Positions 24,822-36,262 are shown, numbered from the stretch's first letter. The stretch: DNA of 64,000 bases from Eublepharis macularius (GCF_028583425.1 NC_072793.1:61695028-61759027), one strand, 5' to 3'. Notes: generated from the letters alone by a model not told the origin. Translations and numbers: made by a program.

Positions 24822-26635
24822 CTGCAAATGAGTAAAACACCAACATTAGCAAACAGGTAACACTCCTGCGAGCTTTTCATTCTGAACTTCAAGGTTATCC
24901 TTCCTATGAATCTACAGCTTGAGGCACGAAAGAGAGCTGTAAACCAGTGGCTATGTATGCTCGGTATTGATCTGAGATTATAATTTCTTCCAAGTGGCCA
25001 CTAATTCTTGTTTGAAAAATTGCATTTGAAAATGCAGTCAACAGAAGACTGGCTAAAATTACTAGCTGATGTGGCTATTTGAGTTACAGAAATCCATGGA
25101 CATTTTTAGCGTTTGACAACACTATCTTCCAATGTAGCTCAAACTCCAACACAGCTATGGATTTATTTCAGGCTATGCTATTTTAATCTCTGAAGATATA
25201 ATACGCTCCCTGCATCTCAAATTTAAAAGGGTCTAGAGGCTTCAGTTAAGATGCTGACACCCAGGGATAATTTAAGCTCATTACTGTGACGTGGAGACTG
25301 CGGCGAGAAAATGCATTTACCTATGAAGTCAATAGCTTCATTAAACCAGCAACTGATGTCAGCTTTGTGGTTATCCTCTACAGGGATGCTTTTGTACTGG
25401 TAGTGCCCCTCAAAATGGTTTGGGCAGTTGGCAGAGACGTTGATCAAGGCTGTGATCCCCAAAGCATCCAGCATGTCTTTCCTTGAAGCATGGTAGGCAC
25501 TGCCCAAGTATAGGAAAGGCAGGATTTCCACTGGACCACCCTAAAAGAGAGAAGAACACAATCTTTTAATCCTCCTTCAAAAAGAGCTTCCCTCCCTGCT
25601 GTCTAGATCTAATGGCTTTCTGTTACATCCAACATTTGTTTTGTCTTAAACATCACACCTTTCCAAACTGGATATGGCTGTGAGCGCCCTCATTTTGAAG
25701 AGACCATTTCAGAGCTAACGGATGAAAAAGGAATATGTATTTTTAGGCTCACTGATGCTTTGCAACTGACCTGATCATACAGAGGAGTCCCGCAGGAACT
25801 GCAGTTTGAATCAGCGCTGCCAGGCATGTTGGTGCTGAGAGGCAGAGTCAGGCCCTTCGGAGCAGAGGGTTTTGTGCACAACTCTGGGCAAGCAGAGAAT
25901 AAGGCTTCATATCCTCCTGTAAGAAGATTTTGAAAAAAAGATGTGCTATTAGCTATTTTCAGAAGTACATTTGGGGCATGCTTATAGAAAACGCTAAACG
26001 GACCCAATTCGCTTTGCTCCGTTTGTCTTGAGGAGGTTTAACCAGGAGCAGAAACCAGGAGTCTTCCAGCTCCAGCTTCTCTCTCCTTTTAAAAGAAAGA
26101 AGCCGGAGGGGGAGGCACTCGGGAAGCTCTTTCTCGTTCTTTCATGCGGTTCCGCGCGGGCCTTTGTTGTCGGGCGCCAGCGCGGTGTCCGCAGGGTCTG
26201 ATTCCGGGCGAAGAAAGGGCCGGGGAAGGCGCGCTCGCTCGCTCCTCGGAGCTCGAGAGACTCACCCTTGAGGAAGCAGATGCGGGCGTCGCGGGCTTCC
26301 CGGCGCAGGGTGTTGAGGGCCAGCATGAGGGTGCTGTCTCTCTTGGGCGCCTCCAGGTCGGCGCTGCGCTCGTCCAGCAGCACCACGGCGTGGTAGAGCC
26401 CCTTGTGCAGGCGGGCGCGCACCTCCTCGTTGGGCACGATGTGCTCCAGCCCAATGGCCCCCTTGGCCCTCCGCCGGACGATCGTGCTCAAGCGGACGTT
26501 GTGGGAGCCGCCGACGTGCGAGGAGTTGAAGGAGAAGAAGGAGCGGCAGTCCAGGAGCAGGCATTGGAAGGCTCTGTCCTTCAGCAACCCCTGCAGCGTC
26601 TCACAATCCAGGGCACACACGTCCATGTTGACCAT
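24451..26635 (-). CDS. DUSP1: Dual-specificity phosphatase 1 (MKP-1), spliced
   Basis: Joining 26635-26266, 25916-25771, 25540-25321 and 24821-24451 gives 1107 nt, 368 codons plus stop; the human protein has 367 residues. The enzyme dephosphorylates Thr and Tyr in the activation loops of p38, JNK and ERK in the nucleus and so ends stress and mitogen signalling. Visible features are an N-terminal rhodanese/CDC25-like domain (about residues 8-125), the basic MAPK-docking RRR at 54-56, the linker, and the phosphatase domain from about 175 to 315. The P-loop HCQAGISR has the nucleophile Cys259, and the general acid Asp228 lies in VEDNH. A C-terminal FNFP docking motif and the SPITTSPSC tail with two Ser-Pro sites are known ERK targets in mammals. 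All junctions are GT-AG and in phase, with no stop or frameshift. DUSP4 and other paralogues are longer or differ at the C-terminus, so DUSP1 is secure. Confidence 0.97.
25321..25540 (-). CDS. DUSP1: DUSP1 exon 3
   Basis: 220 bp, residues 173-246 (first base), from GGPVEILPFLYLGSA to the helix before the P-loop, including the general-acid loop VEDNHKAD. Acceptor 'tctcttttag' precedes 25540; donor ATAG|gtaaat follows 25321. Residues of this exon appear almost unchanged from mammals. Confidence 0.95.
25771..25916 (-). CDS. DUSP1: DUSP1 exon 2
   Basis: 146 bp, residues 124-172, the linker between domains (CPELC and 'CSSCGTPLYDQ'). Acceptor 'cttcttacag' precedes 25916; donor CAG|gtcagt follows 25771. 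It enters in phase 1 and leaves in phase 0. Confidence 0.95.
26266..26635 (-). CDS. DUSP1: DUSP1 exon 1, coding part
   Basis: Encodes residues 1-123 plus one base of 124: the rhodanese-like domain with LLLDCRSFF and the docking stretch VRRRAKG. The start ATG at 26635 is followed by a second ATG three codons later; the first was chosen because it gives the family's MV-initiated N-terminus. The in-frame codon 15 positions upstream is TTG, not ATG. The donor is G|gtgag at 26266/26265. Confidence 0.95.
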
Positions 26636-26982
26636 CGCTCGGCACTGGGCAGACAGCGCGAAGGCGAGCGGCTGGGACAACCGGAGCCGCCTTTTGTCTT
26701 GGCTCTGGGAGGCGGTTTTCTGCCCCGGGCGCCTCTTTGTTCTTGCTTGGGGAGGTTGGGGGGGTCTTGGCGCTTTTCAAACCCAAAGCGGCGCGGCTTG
26801 CAAACCAAAGCTCTTTTCCCTGGCTCTTTCCCCCCCGTATCCCAAAGGTGGCTGGATCTGGCCGAGGTTAACAGAGGAGCTGCCGCTTGCTTGGCTTTTG
26901 CGCTTCTCGTTTGTTGGCGGCCTCTCGATTCCTCTTGTGTGGCTGGTGCAGTTTGCTTGCCGGCTGGACGGAGCGCCGTGCC

Positions 26983-26989
26983 TTATATA
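26983..26989 (-). promoter_or_regulatory. DUSP1 TATA box
   Basis: Minus-strand 'ctatataagg' about 350 bp upstream of the start codon, inside a CpG-rich region. It predicts transcription starting near 26955. Confidence 0.85.
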
Positions 26990-27042
26990 GTGTAGCCGGA
27001 GATTGCCGCCTCGATTTTTTTTTTTTGTGAATGGAGCTGGCT

Positions 27043-27048
27043 CACGTG
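27043..27048 (-). promoter_or_regulatory. E-box CACGTG in DUSP1 promoter
   Basis: A palindromic CACGTG about 55-60 bp upstream of the TATA box. USF-type factors bind such a site in the mammalian promoter; binding here is inferred. Confidence 0.65.
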
Positions 27049-27064
27049 ACTGCTTTTCATGGAA

Positions 27065-27072
27065 GACGTCAT
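27065..27072 (-). promoter_or_regulatory. Proximal CRE-like site
   Basis: Minus-strand ATGACGTC contains the CRE half-site TGACGT. CREB/ATF sites close to an E-box are a known feature of vertebrate DUSP1 promoters and explain induction by cAMP, stress and growth factors. Confidence 0.7.
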
Positions 27073-27116
27073 TTGGCGGAGAGCCGTACCGGCGACACTC
27101 CCCAGGCCGCGAGCGC

Positions 27117-27125
27117 TCACGTCAT
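27117..27125 (-). promoter_or_regulatory. Distal CRE-like site
   Basis: Minus-strand 'atgacgtga' holds a second TGACGT half-site about 50 bp upstream of the first, matching the paired-CRE layout known for this gene. Confidence 0.65.
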
Positions 27126-27229
27126 CCAGCAAAGTCGATTTGAACGCGCGCACACAAAGCCTTCCTGCAGGAAATCGACTGATGCAACGCTGCGTTCTTC
27201 TCCTCCTCTAGCTCTCCTGCCAACATGAG

Positions 27230-28020
27230 CCTGGCTTTCAGGGGGTGGTTAAAGGGCACACGATGTAAAACCAAAAAACAGGAATGCTCTCTCACACACA
27301 ACCCCGATTCACTTTTATAATTTACTAATGCGAATGAGGTTTGGTAAGTTTGATATTTATATATATCACTTCTAGCTCACTTCTAGACTCATTATTGCCC
27401 TCTGTTGGTTGGAATTAAATGACCATCATGGTCACAGACCGTATAAAACAGAGATTCTCGATGAGCCAAATATCCAGTATTATACTTGATTTATGTGGAA
27501 GGCGAAAATGAACATTTCTTAGTACTGTTGTTTGCAAAATAAATATTGCATTCAGGTAGCAACTGTCTAATTTTTAACTGGGAGTAGATGTAGTTTACAC
27601 ACTGCTTTCCCATCATGGTATGTAAGATCAATTGAGAGCATTCTGAGCCAGGCACCAAGTGTAAACAGCAAGGCAGAAGGGGCTGGGCGAGGAGAAAGAA
27701 GTATTCTGTGGTTGTCCCCAAACTGGAATTCTTCTCCGAGATGTCCAACAGAACCAAACTATTTACTGACAGACTTTCTTCTATGGGCTTGGCTGATAAT
27801 GGTTGCAGTTAAGCAAAGGGGTGTAGTTTTAATCAATTTGATATAACTGGACACACCATCTGTTCTTGCTTGTTTCTTATGTTCTCACTCTAAGTCTCTG
27901 GAATGGGACAGGATAGAAATTGGAATAAATAAATGTGCTGTGAATGCTACTTGTGTTCACTGGTTGATAATCTGCTACACTGTACACACCATTCTTATCA
28001 AATCTTTCAGCAATATACAC
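27230..28020. other. Upstream flank of DUSP1, no gene seen
   Basis: AT-rich unique-looking sequence with no reading frame or repeat that I can name. It may contain distal enhancer sequence. Confidence 0.4.
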
Positions 28021-28025
28021 AAAGT

Positions 28026-28112
28026 TTATTTATTTAGAAAATTTCTATGCTTCCTCTCTAGGCAGCCTGCCCAAGGTGGCTTACAAAATAAAACATAATA
28101 AAAAACAAAAGT
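28026..28112 (-). repeat. SINE or LINE 3' tail fragment
   Basis: A 'tttatttattta' tail followed by 'cctgcccaaggtggcttacaaaataaaa' matches, reversed, the 3' end of L2/CR1-type elements or the SINE that shares it. Confidence 0.5.
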
Positions 28113-28199
28113 TCACTTTTGTTTATTGATCCACTATTAATAAATTAGTCAACAGTTTTAATCTACATCTATGCAATCAAGCAGTAAGAATTTTTTCAG

Positions 28200-29120
28200 T
28201 GAGCATTTTTAATAACTTATTAACTGTATAACAACATACAAATACATAAACAATATAAAGGCTACATAGTATAAGAATTTACTATATTGCAATATTAGAG
28301 TTAGCAAAGTAACCTTAGCAAGCCATAAGTGAGATAATACAATGACAATGACATAATTTACTTGAATAACAACAAAATTATAAGACATAAGATTAACATT
28401 GTTTTGTTTAACTATGAAATATCAATAAACATGGTGGTAAAATACAAGTTTTCCTTACTATTCATAAGTTTAAAGACACACATAATAAATGTTTAGGAGG
28501 GTGTAAGTCATTAATTGTTAAGTATTCAAAAAACGGGTACCATTTAAATATAAACTCAGTCTCCTTCGAATAGTGCATTGTTTGGTAAATATCATAATTT
28601 TTTTCTTGAATATAATAATCCCAAATTTTAGTAGGAATTTTAGATGTCTTCCAGTTGGCTGCCATGAGAGACTTACCTGCCATCAATAAACTGCTAATTA
28701 GATCGTTTCTAATGAAGGGAATGTCAGAGGAATCCCATTGGTCCAAAAATCAATTTAGGGTTAAAAGGTATTAAATAGCCTGTAATTTCTTTTATTTTAC
28801 TTAGGTTTCTTGTCCAAAAATTCTTCACATAGAGACATTCCCACCAATGATTGTGCAAAAGAGCCAACATTGCCGCATCCCTTCCAGCAAAGTAGTGAGT
28901 TAGATGAAGAAATTAATGAGAGCTTTTCCGGAGTCATATGACATCTATGGAGGATTTTGTACGATTAAATTTTAGTTGTAATGGTGCAGGAGTTCAATAA
29001 GTTTGAAGCCCAAATTTTCTTCCATTGATCTTCAGTGAGCATTTTTCATTTAAACCAATGGCAAATAATAATTTTAGAAGTCCAGCTTAGCAGGATTTAT
29101 CCTATAAACTGTTTTTGGAG
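28200..29120 (-). mobile_element. L1-type LINE 3' relic
   Basis: Minus-strand translation gives the same C-terminal ORF2 region as the copy at 11186-11896: 'HNHWWECLYVKNFW', 'NPKLIF', 'MDQWDSSDIPFIRNDLISSLLMAGK' style blocks and 'FKWYPFFEY'. At least one frameshift lies near 28745. It is older than the 11-kb copy. Confidence 0.8.
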
Positions 29121-29394
29121 ATCTTTTGCTGACTGAAGACAATTAACAGCAAACACCTTGGCATGGTGTTTGAACTGATAAACACTGTTGCAGGTTCAAC
29201 AAGACTGTCCCATGTAGGGGAACATCTGGAGAAAGACGGTGACGATCACTCCCCAGCTAATATGTCTTAGAGATGAAAAGACTCGTGCTTCATAATGTAT
29301 TAAGAGTTTTTTCTCAACCCCTTCTGTGCTGACAAATATAAAGGTAGAATAATTATTCTCACAGTAATCATCTCACTTTGAGGATCAAGGGCCC

Positions 29395-29515
29395 AAATCA
29401 GAGGAAATTGTACTTAAGCCCCATTGCAGTCAGTGGGTCAGGTCTGCTGTGAGTCATATAACTCCTATTTAATTACAATGGAATTTAAGCACAATTAACT
29501 TTCTCTGGATTGGGT
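29395..29515. repeat. Short palindromic interspersed repeat, degenerate
   Basis: 'aagccccattgcagtcagtggg...' and a partly complementary second half resemble the family at 35089-35176 and 48895-49075, whose core is 'cccattgaaatcaatggg'-like. Confidence 0.45.
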
Positions 29516-29699
29516 ACATGAATTTGTGGGGGGGGATGTCAGTATCCCATAGTGAGGCAATGTTCCTTTTTTCTTTCATCGGCAGGAAGAGCCTCAGAAT
29601 ACAAACTCTTGGGGAAAATGGAATATCACAAATTCTTCCTTCCAGTTAGACAGTTATAATGGCATTGCTTATATAATACGTAGAAATCACTGTGGAATT

Positions 29700-30000
29700 C
29701 ATTTGTTTCTGAAAGATCTATCGAACAGACTTGTAACTCCTGTGAGCTACTTGTGCTTCATGTGGTCTAATGTCAGCCCTAGAATTGATTATGTTCTATT
29801 TCAACATTTCTTCAACTTTGTATGGATGCTAATGCTATGTCTTTGTAAAATTGTTTATTTACCCTATGGCATTGTTTATGGAAATATACTTGAAATTGAC
29901 TGTACTAATCTTACACTGTCTAATCCTCCTTGAGTCTCAGTAAGAAAGGTGGACTATAAATGATATAAATAAAATAAATGAATAAATAAATAAATAAAAT
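29700..30000 (+). mobile_element. LINE 3' UTR and A/T-rich tail
   Basis: 'ctccttgagtctcagtaagaaaggtgg' followed by 'actataaatgatataaataaaata' and a (AAAT)n tail to 29999 is the usual 3' end of L2/CR1-type elements. No coding part could be recognised upstream. Confidence 0.6.
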
Positions 30001-30337
30001 TACATGCTGAACATGAATACCTAAACTTAGCAATGGAAAGTAAGTAGAAAACCTACAAATATGTGTAGTAGACTGTAAGGAAATGTCAATTTGTCTTTGA
30101 AATGTGTTCCTTCTATTGTTCCTTCTATTGTTTTTTTAAAGAGGAAAACAAATTCTCTCCTGGCAGAATGCCTTGCACAATTAATACAATATTGTTCTAG
30201 GATCAGGACCCGCAGGTGGGTAGTACTATCATGGAAATAGCTCCCATATTTCTTTGTCTTCAGTCATGACAATGAAAATATATATAACTGAATCAGGACA
30301 CACTATTATTAGTTTATTGCTAGTGACTCTAGACTTC

Positions 30338-30552
30338 AGGGTTGCCAAACTATTGTAGAGCCTGGAGTTCTTCTGGAATTACAAATGATTTCCAGACTGC
30401 AAAGTTCAGTTCACCTGGTGGAAATACTAGCTTTGGAGGGCAGACTCCATAGCATTACATCCCTCCATGGCATTACATCCCTTCCCAAACCACACCCCTA
30501 GGCTCCACCCCCAAATCTCCAGGAATGTTCCAGCCTGGAGTTGGCAACCCTA
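30338..30552. mobile_element. MITE family A copy
   Basis: 'agggttgccaaac...gttggcaaccct a', about 215 bp, with the family body. Candidate duplications on the two sides do not match well, so the copy is old. Confidence 0.75.
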
Positions 30553-30559
30553 GGCATCC

Positions 30560-32300
30560 TTGAGTTCTGGTCCAGGTAGCTGTTTAGTTATATTAAAATG
30601 TACAAGATGTTAATATCTTTTAATTTTCCTTAAAAGTATGTGTGAGGAGAGAAGGATTTGGAGATCACCCACCCGAACACCATTTCCTCCTATTTGCTGC
30701 TAGCCTTTTTTAAAGAAAAGAAGAGCCCATCTACATGTGACAGGGTTTCTGTTTTTTAAAAAATAAAGACACACCCATTTAGACATGAACTTAAAGGCCT
30801 AAATGGTCACGCCTTTAAAAAAAAAACAGAAACTTGTAGCATAGGAGAAGGGGAGGGGAATCCCACCTCCACACCCAAGCCTCGCTTCACTACACTCCTC
30901 CATTTCTTTTGGAGAGAAAAACACTGACTGCGCTGGAGCACTGTGAGATGAGGCATTGCAGGGGCAGCTAATGTATATATTTTTAAATACACTTTACTCC
31001 CTACTTTCTTCCTACATATATGGGCAGACAGTTCTGTAGAAATTAACAAGGATCTCCATAGGGGAAAAACACACCAGTGTCACAGAATGGGTGGAGTTGG
31101 GAGTTGGGAAACCTGCCCCCAAAGTGGGTCTATTATGGTAGCGTTTATATGCTACCAAGAATAGTCTCACGTTGTTTCTGAAAATTTCTGTGTCTTCCAT
31201 GGAAAACTATAGTCGGCTAAGGGCGCTAGGGAAGGCCCTTTGAAACATTTCTATCGTTGTTTAAATGCACTGTCATTTGAAAATAGTGACTCTAAAAACA
31301 ATTTGACAGGAAAATGTAGAGGTGTAGACAGAGCACCTTTCACAAAAGGAGGTGGGCAGGGCAGCCAGGAAATTCCAGGTACCCTAGGGCAAAACAACCA
31401 TACCACACACAGTCCTAAGCAGGTTTACTTGGAATTACCTTTTCGTTTGATCTGCTTTATTTCCTAGCAGGCGTAAAGGATTATAGCCTTTTCTCTGGAA
31501 AATGTGTAATCCAAGAATCCTCAAGATTCTCCAGATCTTGCTTTGTAGTGTTTTCTTTTGCTTATCCCTCAATATTTTTTTCTTAGCATATTTAGGTGTA
31601 TAACCTATTCATCAGGTATCACTTAGGACTCTTCAGTTGCTGTGCTGTAATTGTTCTTGCATGAGACAGAATGAATACGTTAATTCATCCATTTGGTTTT
31701 AAAAGATGACGGTATACAGCAATTTGCAAAAGCAAATATAAAAATGATGCTTTTAGACTTTTCAGTGGGTTTTGGAAAGGATGGTTTCTTAATCTTTGAG
31801 ATAAGGAGAAATGTAGTTTTGAGCCATTTTTGTCACAGTCTTGCTTAAATACTGGAGTTAATAATTCCTCCACTTGAGTATACCCCTGCCAGTTTATTCA
31901 TGATTTAGACTCCATGGAGGGTTTTCAAATGAGAAACTATCTATCTCCACTGTTCAGGAATCAGATCTGTGGAATGCCTGTTCACATTAATTAGTATTTC
32001 CCAGCCGCGAATGGGGAGTAACAATAGCTCTGGATTTTTGACAGAGCCCTATGAGTAACCAAAGTGGTTTGAATTCCCCTTTGTGCTCAGTTCACAGAGC
32101 AACTTATCCTAAACAACTAGTGTGTGTCTTCACTCAGAGTTTTGGGAGATGACTGCTTCCAATTTTGTTACGTTACTGCAAACTTCTAATCCATGAATCT
32201 CAAGCCTGTTTGTCTCGGTTCTACTTTGTGGCTATTTCCTTTGTCTGCCCATCAAACAAGCAGCAAGTTAGGAACATTTTGCTGTAGCTACTTTCCAAAC
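30560..32300. other. Intergenic DNA, no gene seen
   Basis: No recognised coding or repeat content beyond short homopolymers. Confidence 0.45.
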
Positions 32301-32310
32301 TTTATCTTGG

Positions 32311-32503
32311 GGAACGGCTGCAGTAGATTATCTGCTTTATATACAGAAGGGCCTCAGGGTCAATCATTGGAATCTCCCGTTAAGAGGCTGAGGTGACAGG
32401 TGATATGAAAATCCTCCATTTTTCACTGCCAGCCAGAACAGACAATATTTACCTTGATAGACCAGTATTCAGATTCTGTATGTGGCAGCTTCATGTATGT
32501 GTT
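32311..32503 (+). repeat. Second tRNA-derived SINE family
   Basis: Head 'tagattatctgcttt...cagggtcaatcattgg' (B-box like), body 'ttaagaggctgaggtgacaggtgatatgaaa', then 'ctgccagccagaacagacaat', and the 3' end 'gattctgtatgtggcagcttcatgt'. Another copy, reversed, is at 59105-59292. It differs from the SINE at 17265. Confidence 0.75.
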
Positions 32504-33255
32504 CATTTTATTAAAAATGCAGAACTTCCAGAATCTTCTCTTAAATTGATACTTTTTACTTTCATGTTTTAAGTCTTGCAGTACATCTTGGTCACAAATA
32601 TATGTATTGAATTGTAACTATGCTTTTTGGTCTCAATACAGGGCTGAAAATTGTATGGAGTTATGATAAGGCTCCCATTGTTTCTACTTAAAGAAAACCA
32701 AATCTATGTTCAATCTGGCGGCATGTAACTGACTGTATAAATGTCTGCATTCAGTAGCTGTAGAGCCAACATTTTAGACTCAAGAACAATCCAGATTTTG
32801 TTGTCTTGAAAATAAACACTGGCAAGCTTAGTCTTTTTCATTTCTATTTGTTTATTGCTGTTATTGTTATTAGAATAACTATGATTTAGTGACAGACTGT
32901 GAACTAAAGGATCGTATGTTCTGGGAATAAATTCAACTCTCATCCCACCAATATGGTTATAAAAGCAGCACAAATAACTGGAACAAAGGCTCTTACAAGC
33001 AGATTGCTTCCCCAAACAGGGCACTAAGCCTAGGGAAAGGAAAACAAAATGACCAGCATGTGACAGGTCCATCAGTAAGTTTCAGTGGGCCATTAACATT
33101 TATATGTCTTAAAAGACTAAACAGGTGGCCAGTGCTTTTATCATGTGAGTTTAGGAGCTTTATGAAGTCCTCAGTCACAGGAGCAGCAATACATTCACAA
33201 TAGTGTGTCCTCCTGCTACAAAGATACGTTTTAATTCTCACATAATTGAAGACTC

Positions 33256-33321
33256 AAAATAAATGTGCATTATTAATAAAATAAATTTGTATTACTAACA
33301 AAATAAATTTGCATTACTCTT
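33256..33321. repeat. 22-bp tandem repeat, three units
   Basis: Units of 'aaaataaatttg.attact...' at 33256, 33278 and 33300 with a few substitutions. Confidence 0.85.
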
Positions 33322-33721
33322 CCCAGCTTTATATTTTACTGTAAGTTCTCAGGCTTTTAGTCCAGTATAGGGTGGAGTTACATCAAGGATTGTGATTAAC
33401 AATCCTTGAAATAACTCTACTCATTGTAAAGTACGTGACACAATCTGACTTTCCTGGGTCTTTCAAATGGCATTTAATCAAGAAGGCTGTTATAGGCTTG
33501 GATATGTACAATTCTTCAGTATTAATTGTTAGAAAAAGGGACTGACGATATCTCTGGCTCAAATCTTCAAGACAAGAACCATAGAGTTAGACAGATAGGC
33601 TAGTATCAGTCTCCTTCCTGCCTACTCTAGTATCACTCACTTTCACTGATTGGTAGAATGTAGTCCAAGGGAATTTCCTTCTTTCCTTCTTCTTCCTCTC
33701 TTTCTTCCCTATATGCATCAG

Positions 33722-33981
33722 CAGGGCTTTTTTTCAGCAGGAACGCGGTGGAACGGAGTTCTGGAACTTCTTGAAAATGGTCACATGGCCGGTGGCCCCA
33801 CCCCCTGATCTCCAGACAGAGGGGAGTTTAGATTGCCTTCCATGCTGCCGAGCAGCACAGAGGGCAATCTAAACTTTCCTCTGTCTGGAGATCAGGGGGC
33901 GGGGCCACCAGCCATGTGACCATTTTCTCTGAGGGCAACCCACTGAGTTCCACCACCTCTTTTCCCAGAAAAAAAGCCCTG
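33722..33981. mobile_element. MITE family C (CAGGGCTTTTTTTC ends), perfect TSD
   Basis: A 260-bp palindromic element with termini cagggctttttttc and gaaaaaaagccctg, flanked by a perfect 8-bp duplication tgcatcag (33714-33721, 33982-33989). The two halves share 'ctgatctccagacagagg' and its complement. Typical CAGGG-type hAT non-autonomous element. A second copy is at 48481-48742. Confidence 0.93.
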
Positions 33982-34550
33982 TGCATCAGGAGAAGCAGCA
34001 TGGTATCTCCTACTGGGACAAATGAAGCAGATAGCCTGTTATCAATCTGAAGCCATCCTAGTTAGCTAGATTAGTCAGTCACTTTTTCTCTCCACTATAC
34101 TTAAGTTAATGTACTTCAATTGAAGGATTGGAGAGGGGGTTAAAATTTGTCAGAGTGTATCACTGTGGAGTACAAATGATAGCAGTACTGTTAACCTAAC
34201 TGAATGCTCCCCAGGGAAGACTATTAACAGGGAGATGGCTATGCCAAAACCCTTCTGCTTGACAAAGAGGGGAGTGGGGAGACAGGGAGATACAGGGATT
34301 TTCAATCATACTACTACAGCCCGGAAAATGCATATTTCTCTTCACCATCCTATTGATGCCATTTCATATTTTTGACTCTGTAAGGAGATAAAATAATCCC
34401 TTTCAGTTGTTAGTTCAGGGATTTCATGGGAGAATGATAATTCAAACAGCTGTGTGGAGTTCAGGCTAAAGGTCAAATCTGATGTGATAGGGAAGGGGAT
34501 CCACAGATTCCAACGCTCCCCCAGTGACATAAAATGGGATCCCTACATTT

Positions 34551-34636
34551 CCTCCAGGAGGATTGATCTCTGTAGTCTGGAGATCAGCTGTAATTCCAGG
34601 AGAACTCCAGGTCCCACCTGGAGGTTGGTAACCCTA
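34551..34636. mobile_element. MITE family A fragment
   Basis: Only the 3' third remains: 'ggattgatctctgtagtctgg...ggttggtaaccct a'. Confidence 0.6.
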
Positions 34637-35088
34637 GAATGGACCTAAATGCTGCCATGTATCCTAAGCTGTAGTAACTTCCTATCGCCTTAAGGAATCT
34701 TCTTTCATCTTAAGTGGCTCTTCTGTTGGAGGAAGAGTTCAAATATTGCATGGAGGAGTGGTGAGATGCATACTTCTGCCCCTCTCCTGCCTTAACTTAC
34801 TGTGCTTTGTTTGAAGCATTTACCCCCAGCATAGCTCACTTATGATTCTGCAGCTGGGTGTGGAAGAAAAATGCTTAAAACAATGGGCACAATGAGGTAA
34901 ATTGGGAGGGAAAGTGTTTAGCTGCCTTCACAAACACGCTCCATTAGATATGAAACAAAAACACCCACCCCACATTTTACATGTTAATGAGAGGACACGG
35001 AGTCATGTTTGGACCGAATGGACTTGTGCTATCTCTTAACTTCTTAAACGTTTTTAGTCTGCTGTCTTTTGTTAATATTGAATAGTGC

Positions 35089-35176
35089 AATTCTAAGCAG
35101 AGTTATGCCCTTTCAATTCCATTGAAGTCAACGGGCTTAGGAGAGTGTAACTGTGTTTAGGATGGCGCTCTAAGTA
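35089..35176. repeat. Short palindromic interspersed repeat
   Basis: 'gcaattctaagcagagttatgccc' and 'gagtgtaactgtgtttaggatggcgc' are inverted ends around 'attccattgaagtcaacggg'. Small MITE-like repeat, source family unknown. Confidence 0.55.
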
Positions 35177-35264
35177 TTGTTCAAATCTCTGCAGAAACAT
35201 TTGGCTCTACTGATCACTGTTGTCATTTTGAATCCTCCAAAGCTAGTTGTTTGAATGCTAGGTC

Positions 35265-35265
<1 letters not shown>

Positions 35266-35298
<33 letters not shown>
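35266..35298. repeat. (AC)n microsatellite
   Basis: About 16 uninterrupted AC units. Confidence 0.95.
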
Positions 35299-35303
<5 letters not shown>

Positions 35304-35974
35304 GGAAGATCCATTTGCACTTCTGTTTCCAGCTCCTGGGCTGGTCTATCTGATTAAAAACAACATCACGGGACCCTCCCTGAGCCACACAGTTTCTCAG
35401 AATGCCAGCAGTTCGCAGACATTTAGAAATGACTGTCTTTACTAATTTGACTCTGTAAAAAAGAGTTTTGGTTATAATGTCACAGGACCTGGTTGATTTA
35501 TGTAAATGAAAAGCTAGTGTGTGAGGAAAGCAGACCTCTTCTCATAACATTTCCTCACTTTAACTATTATTTATTTTTAAAGATCCTTGAGGGGAGGGGG
35601 AATAGAGGATCAGGCATGAAAAAGCCAAGAGCTTATAATGTTAAGAGTCACATTTAAATAATTCTAATGACTTGAGTTTGGGTTGGACTTCCTTCCTGAC
35701 TTAACAAAAGCCAGGAAATTCAGAGTTAACTTGCTGAATCTCAAATAGTTGGGCCTTTAAAAAAAATCAAATAGTAATGCCGCCATTAATGAATACTTGC
35801 TAGGAACTGTGCTCTGATGTGCTAGGCAGAGGACTGGCCTAGCTGTACATTTGGAGCATGTGGGGTATCTCTAGAGTGCATACAGAAGTGAAAGCAAATC
35901 AGGCCTTGCTCTTTTTTTTCTTCCATAGATTGAGCCTGGCTTCCTCATGCCTTCGCAACCTATTTGATAGAGGC

Positions 35975-36262
35975 ACTGGTAAGGTTCCCAGAGCCCTATA
36001 CCTTCCCGGTGGGAGGGGAGGACCTGGGACTTACCTCTCTTGATATCCTCCCAGAGACATTTGATGACGTCACTTCTGGGAAGTGCAGCCAGTGCGACAA
36101 TGTCACTTCAGGAAGTGATGTCGTCACAACCTGCTGAGAGTGCACCCAATGCACTCTTTCCCGGGTTGCCTGCCAGTGGCGGGCAATCTCTGGGGGGTTT
36201 GCCACCTCCTGCCAGAATGGTGCAAACCCCTGGGAGATTGCCTGCCACCAGCGGCAACTATG
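35975..36262. mobile_element. MITE family B copy, degenerate ends
   Basis: Shares with 7461-7814 the 'gatgacgtcacttctggga' block, its inverted partner 'cttcaggaagtgatgtcgtca' and the 'tgccagtggcgggcaatc' block. Termini are eroded and no TSD is clear. Confidence 0.65.

Larger units (their letters stand above)
23710..26955 (-). other. DUSP1: DUSP1 transcription unit (estimated ends)
   Basis: The start is inferred from the TATA box at 26983-26989 (transcription about 30 bp downstream) and the end from the AATAAA signal at 23728-23733. The unit spans about 3.2 kb with introns of 349, 230 and 499 bp, the compact four-exon layout known for vertebrate DUSP1. The 5' UTR (about 26636-26955) contains no in-frame ATG upstream of the chosen start. 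Confidence 0.85.
26140..27150. promoter_or_regulatory. CpG island over DUSP1 promoter and exon 1
   Basis: CpG dinucleotides are frequent from about 26140 to 27150, against near absence elsewhere outside the gypsy element. The island covers exon 1, the 5' UTR and the core promoter. Confidence 0.8.

Noticed and set aside
26636..26680. An N-terminal extension of DUSP1 by 15 codons
   Set aside because: The upstream in-frame codon is TTG, not ATG, and the extension lies in the 5' UTR. The family starts at the MV dipeptide.
26144..26995. A 283-codon open frame on the plus strand over DUSP1
   Set aside because: It is antisense to DUSP1 exon 1 and the GC-rich 5' UTR; long frames are expected there by composition. 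No domain or splice context supports it.
29703..29933. A 76-codon hydrophobic protein
   Set aside because: It lies in what looks like a LINE 3' UTR ending in an A/T-rich tail; hydrophobic frames arise easily in T-rich DNA.
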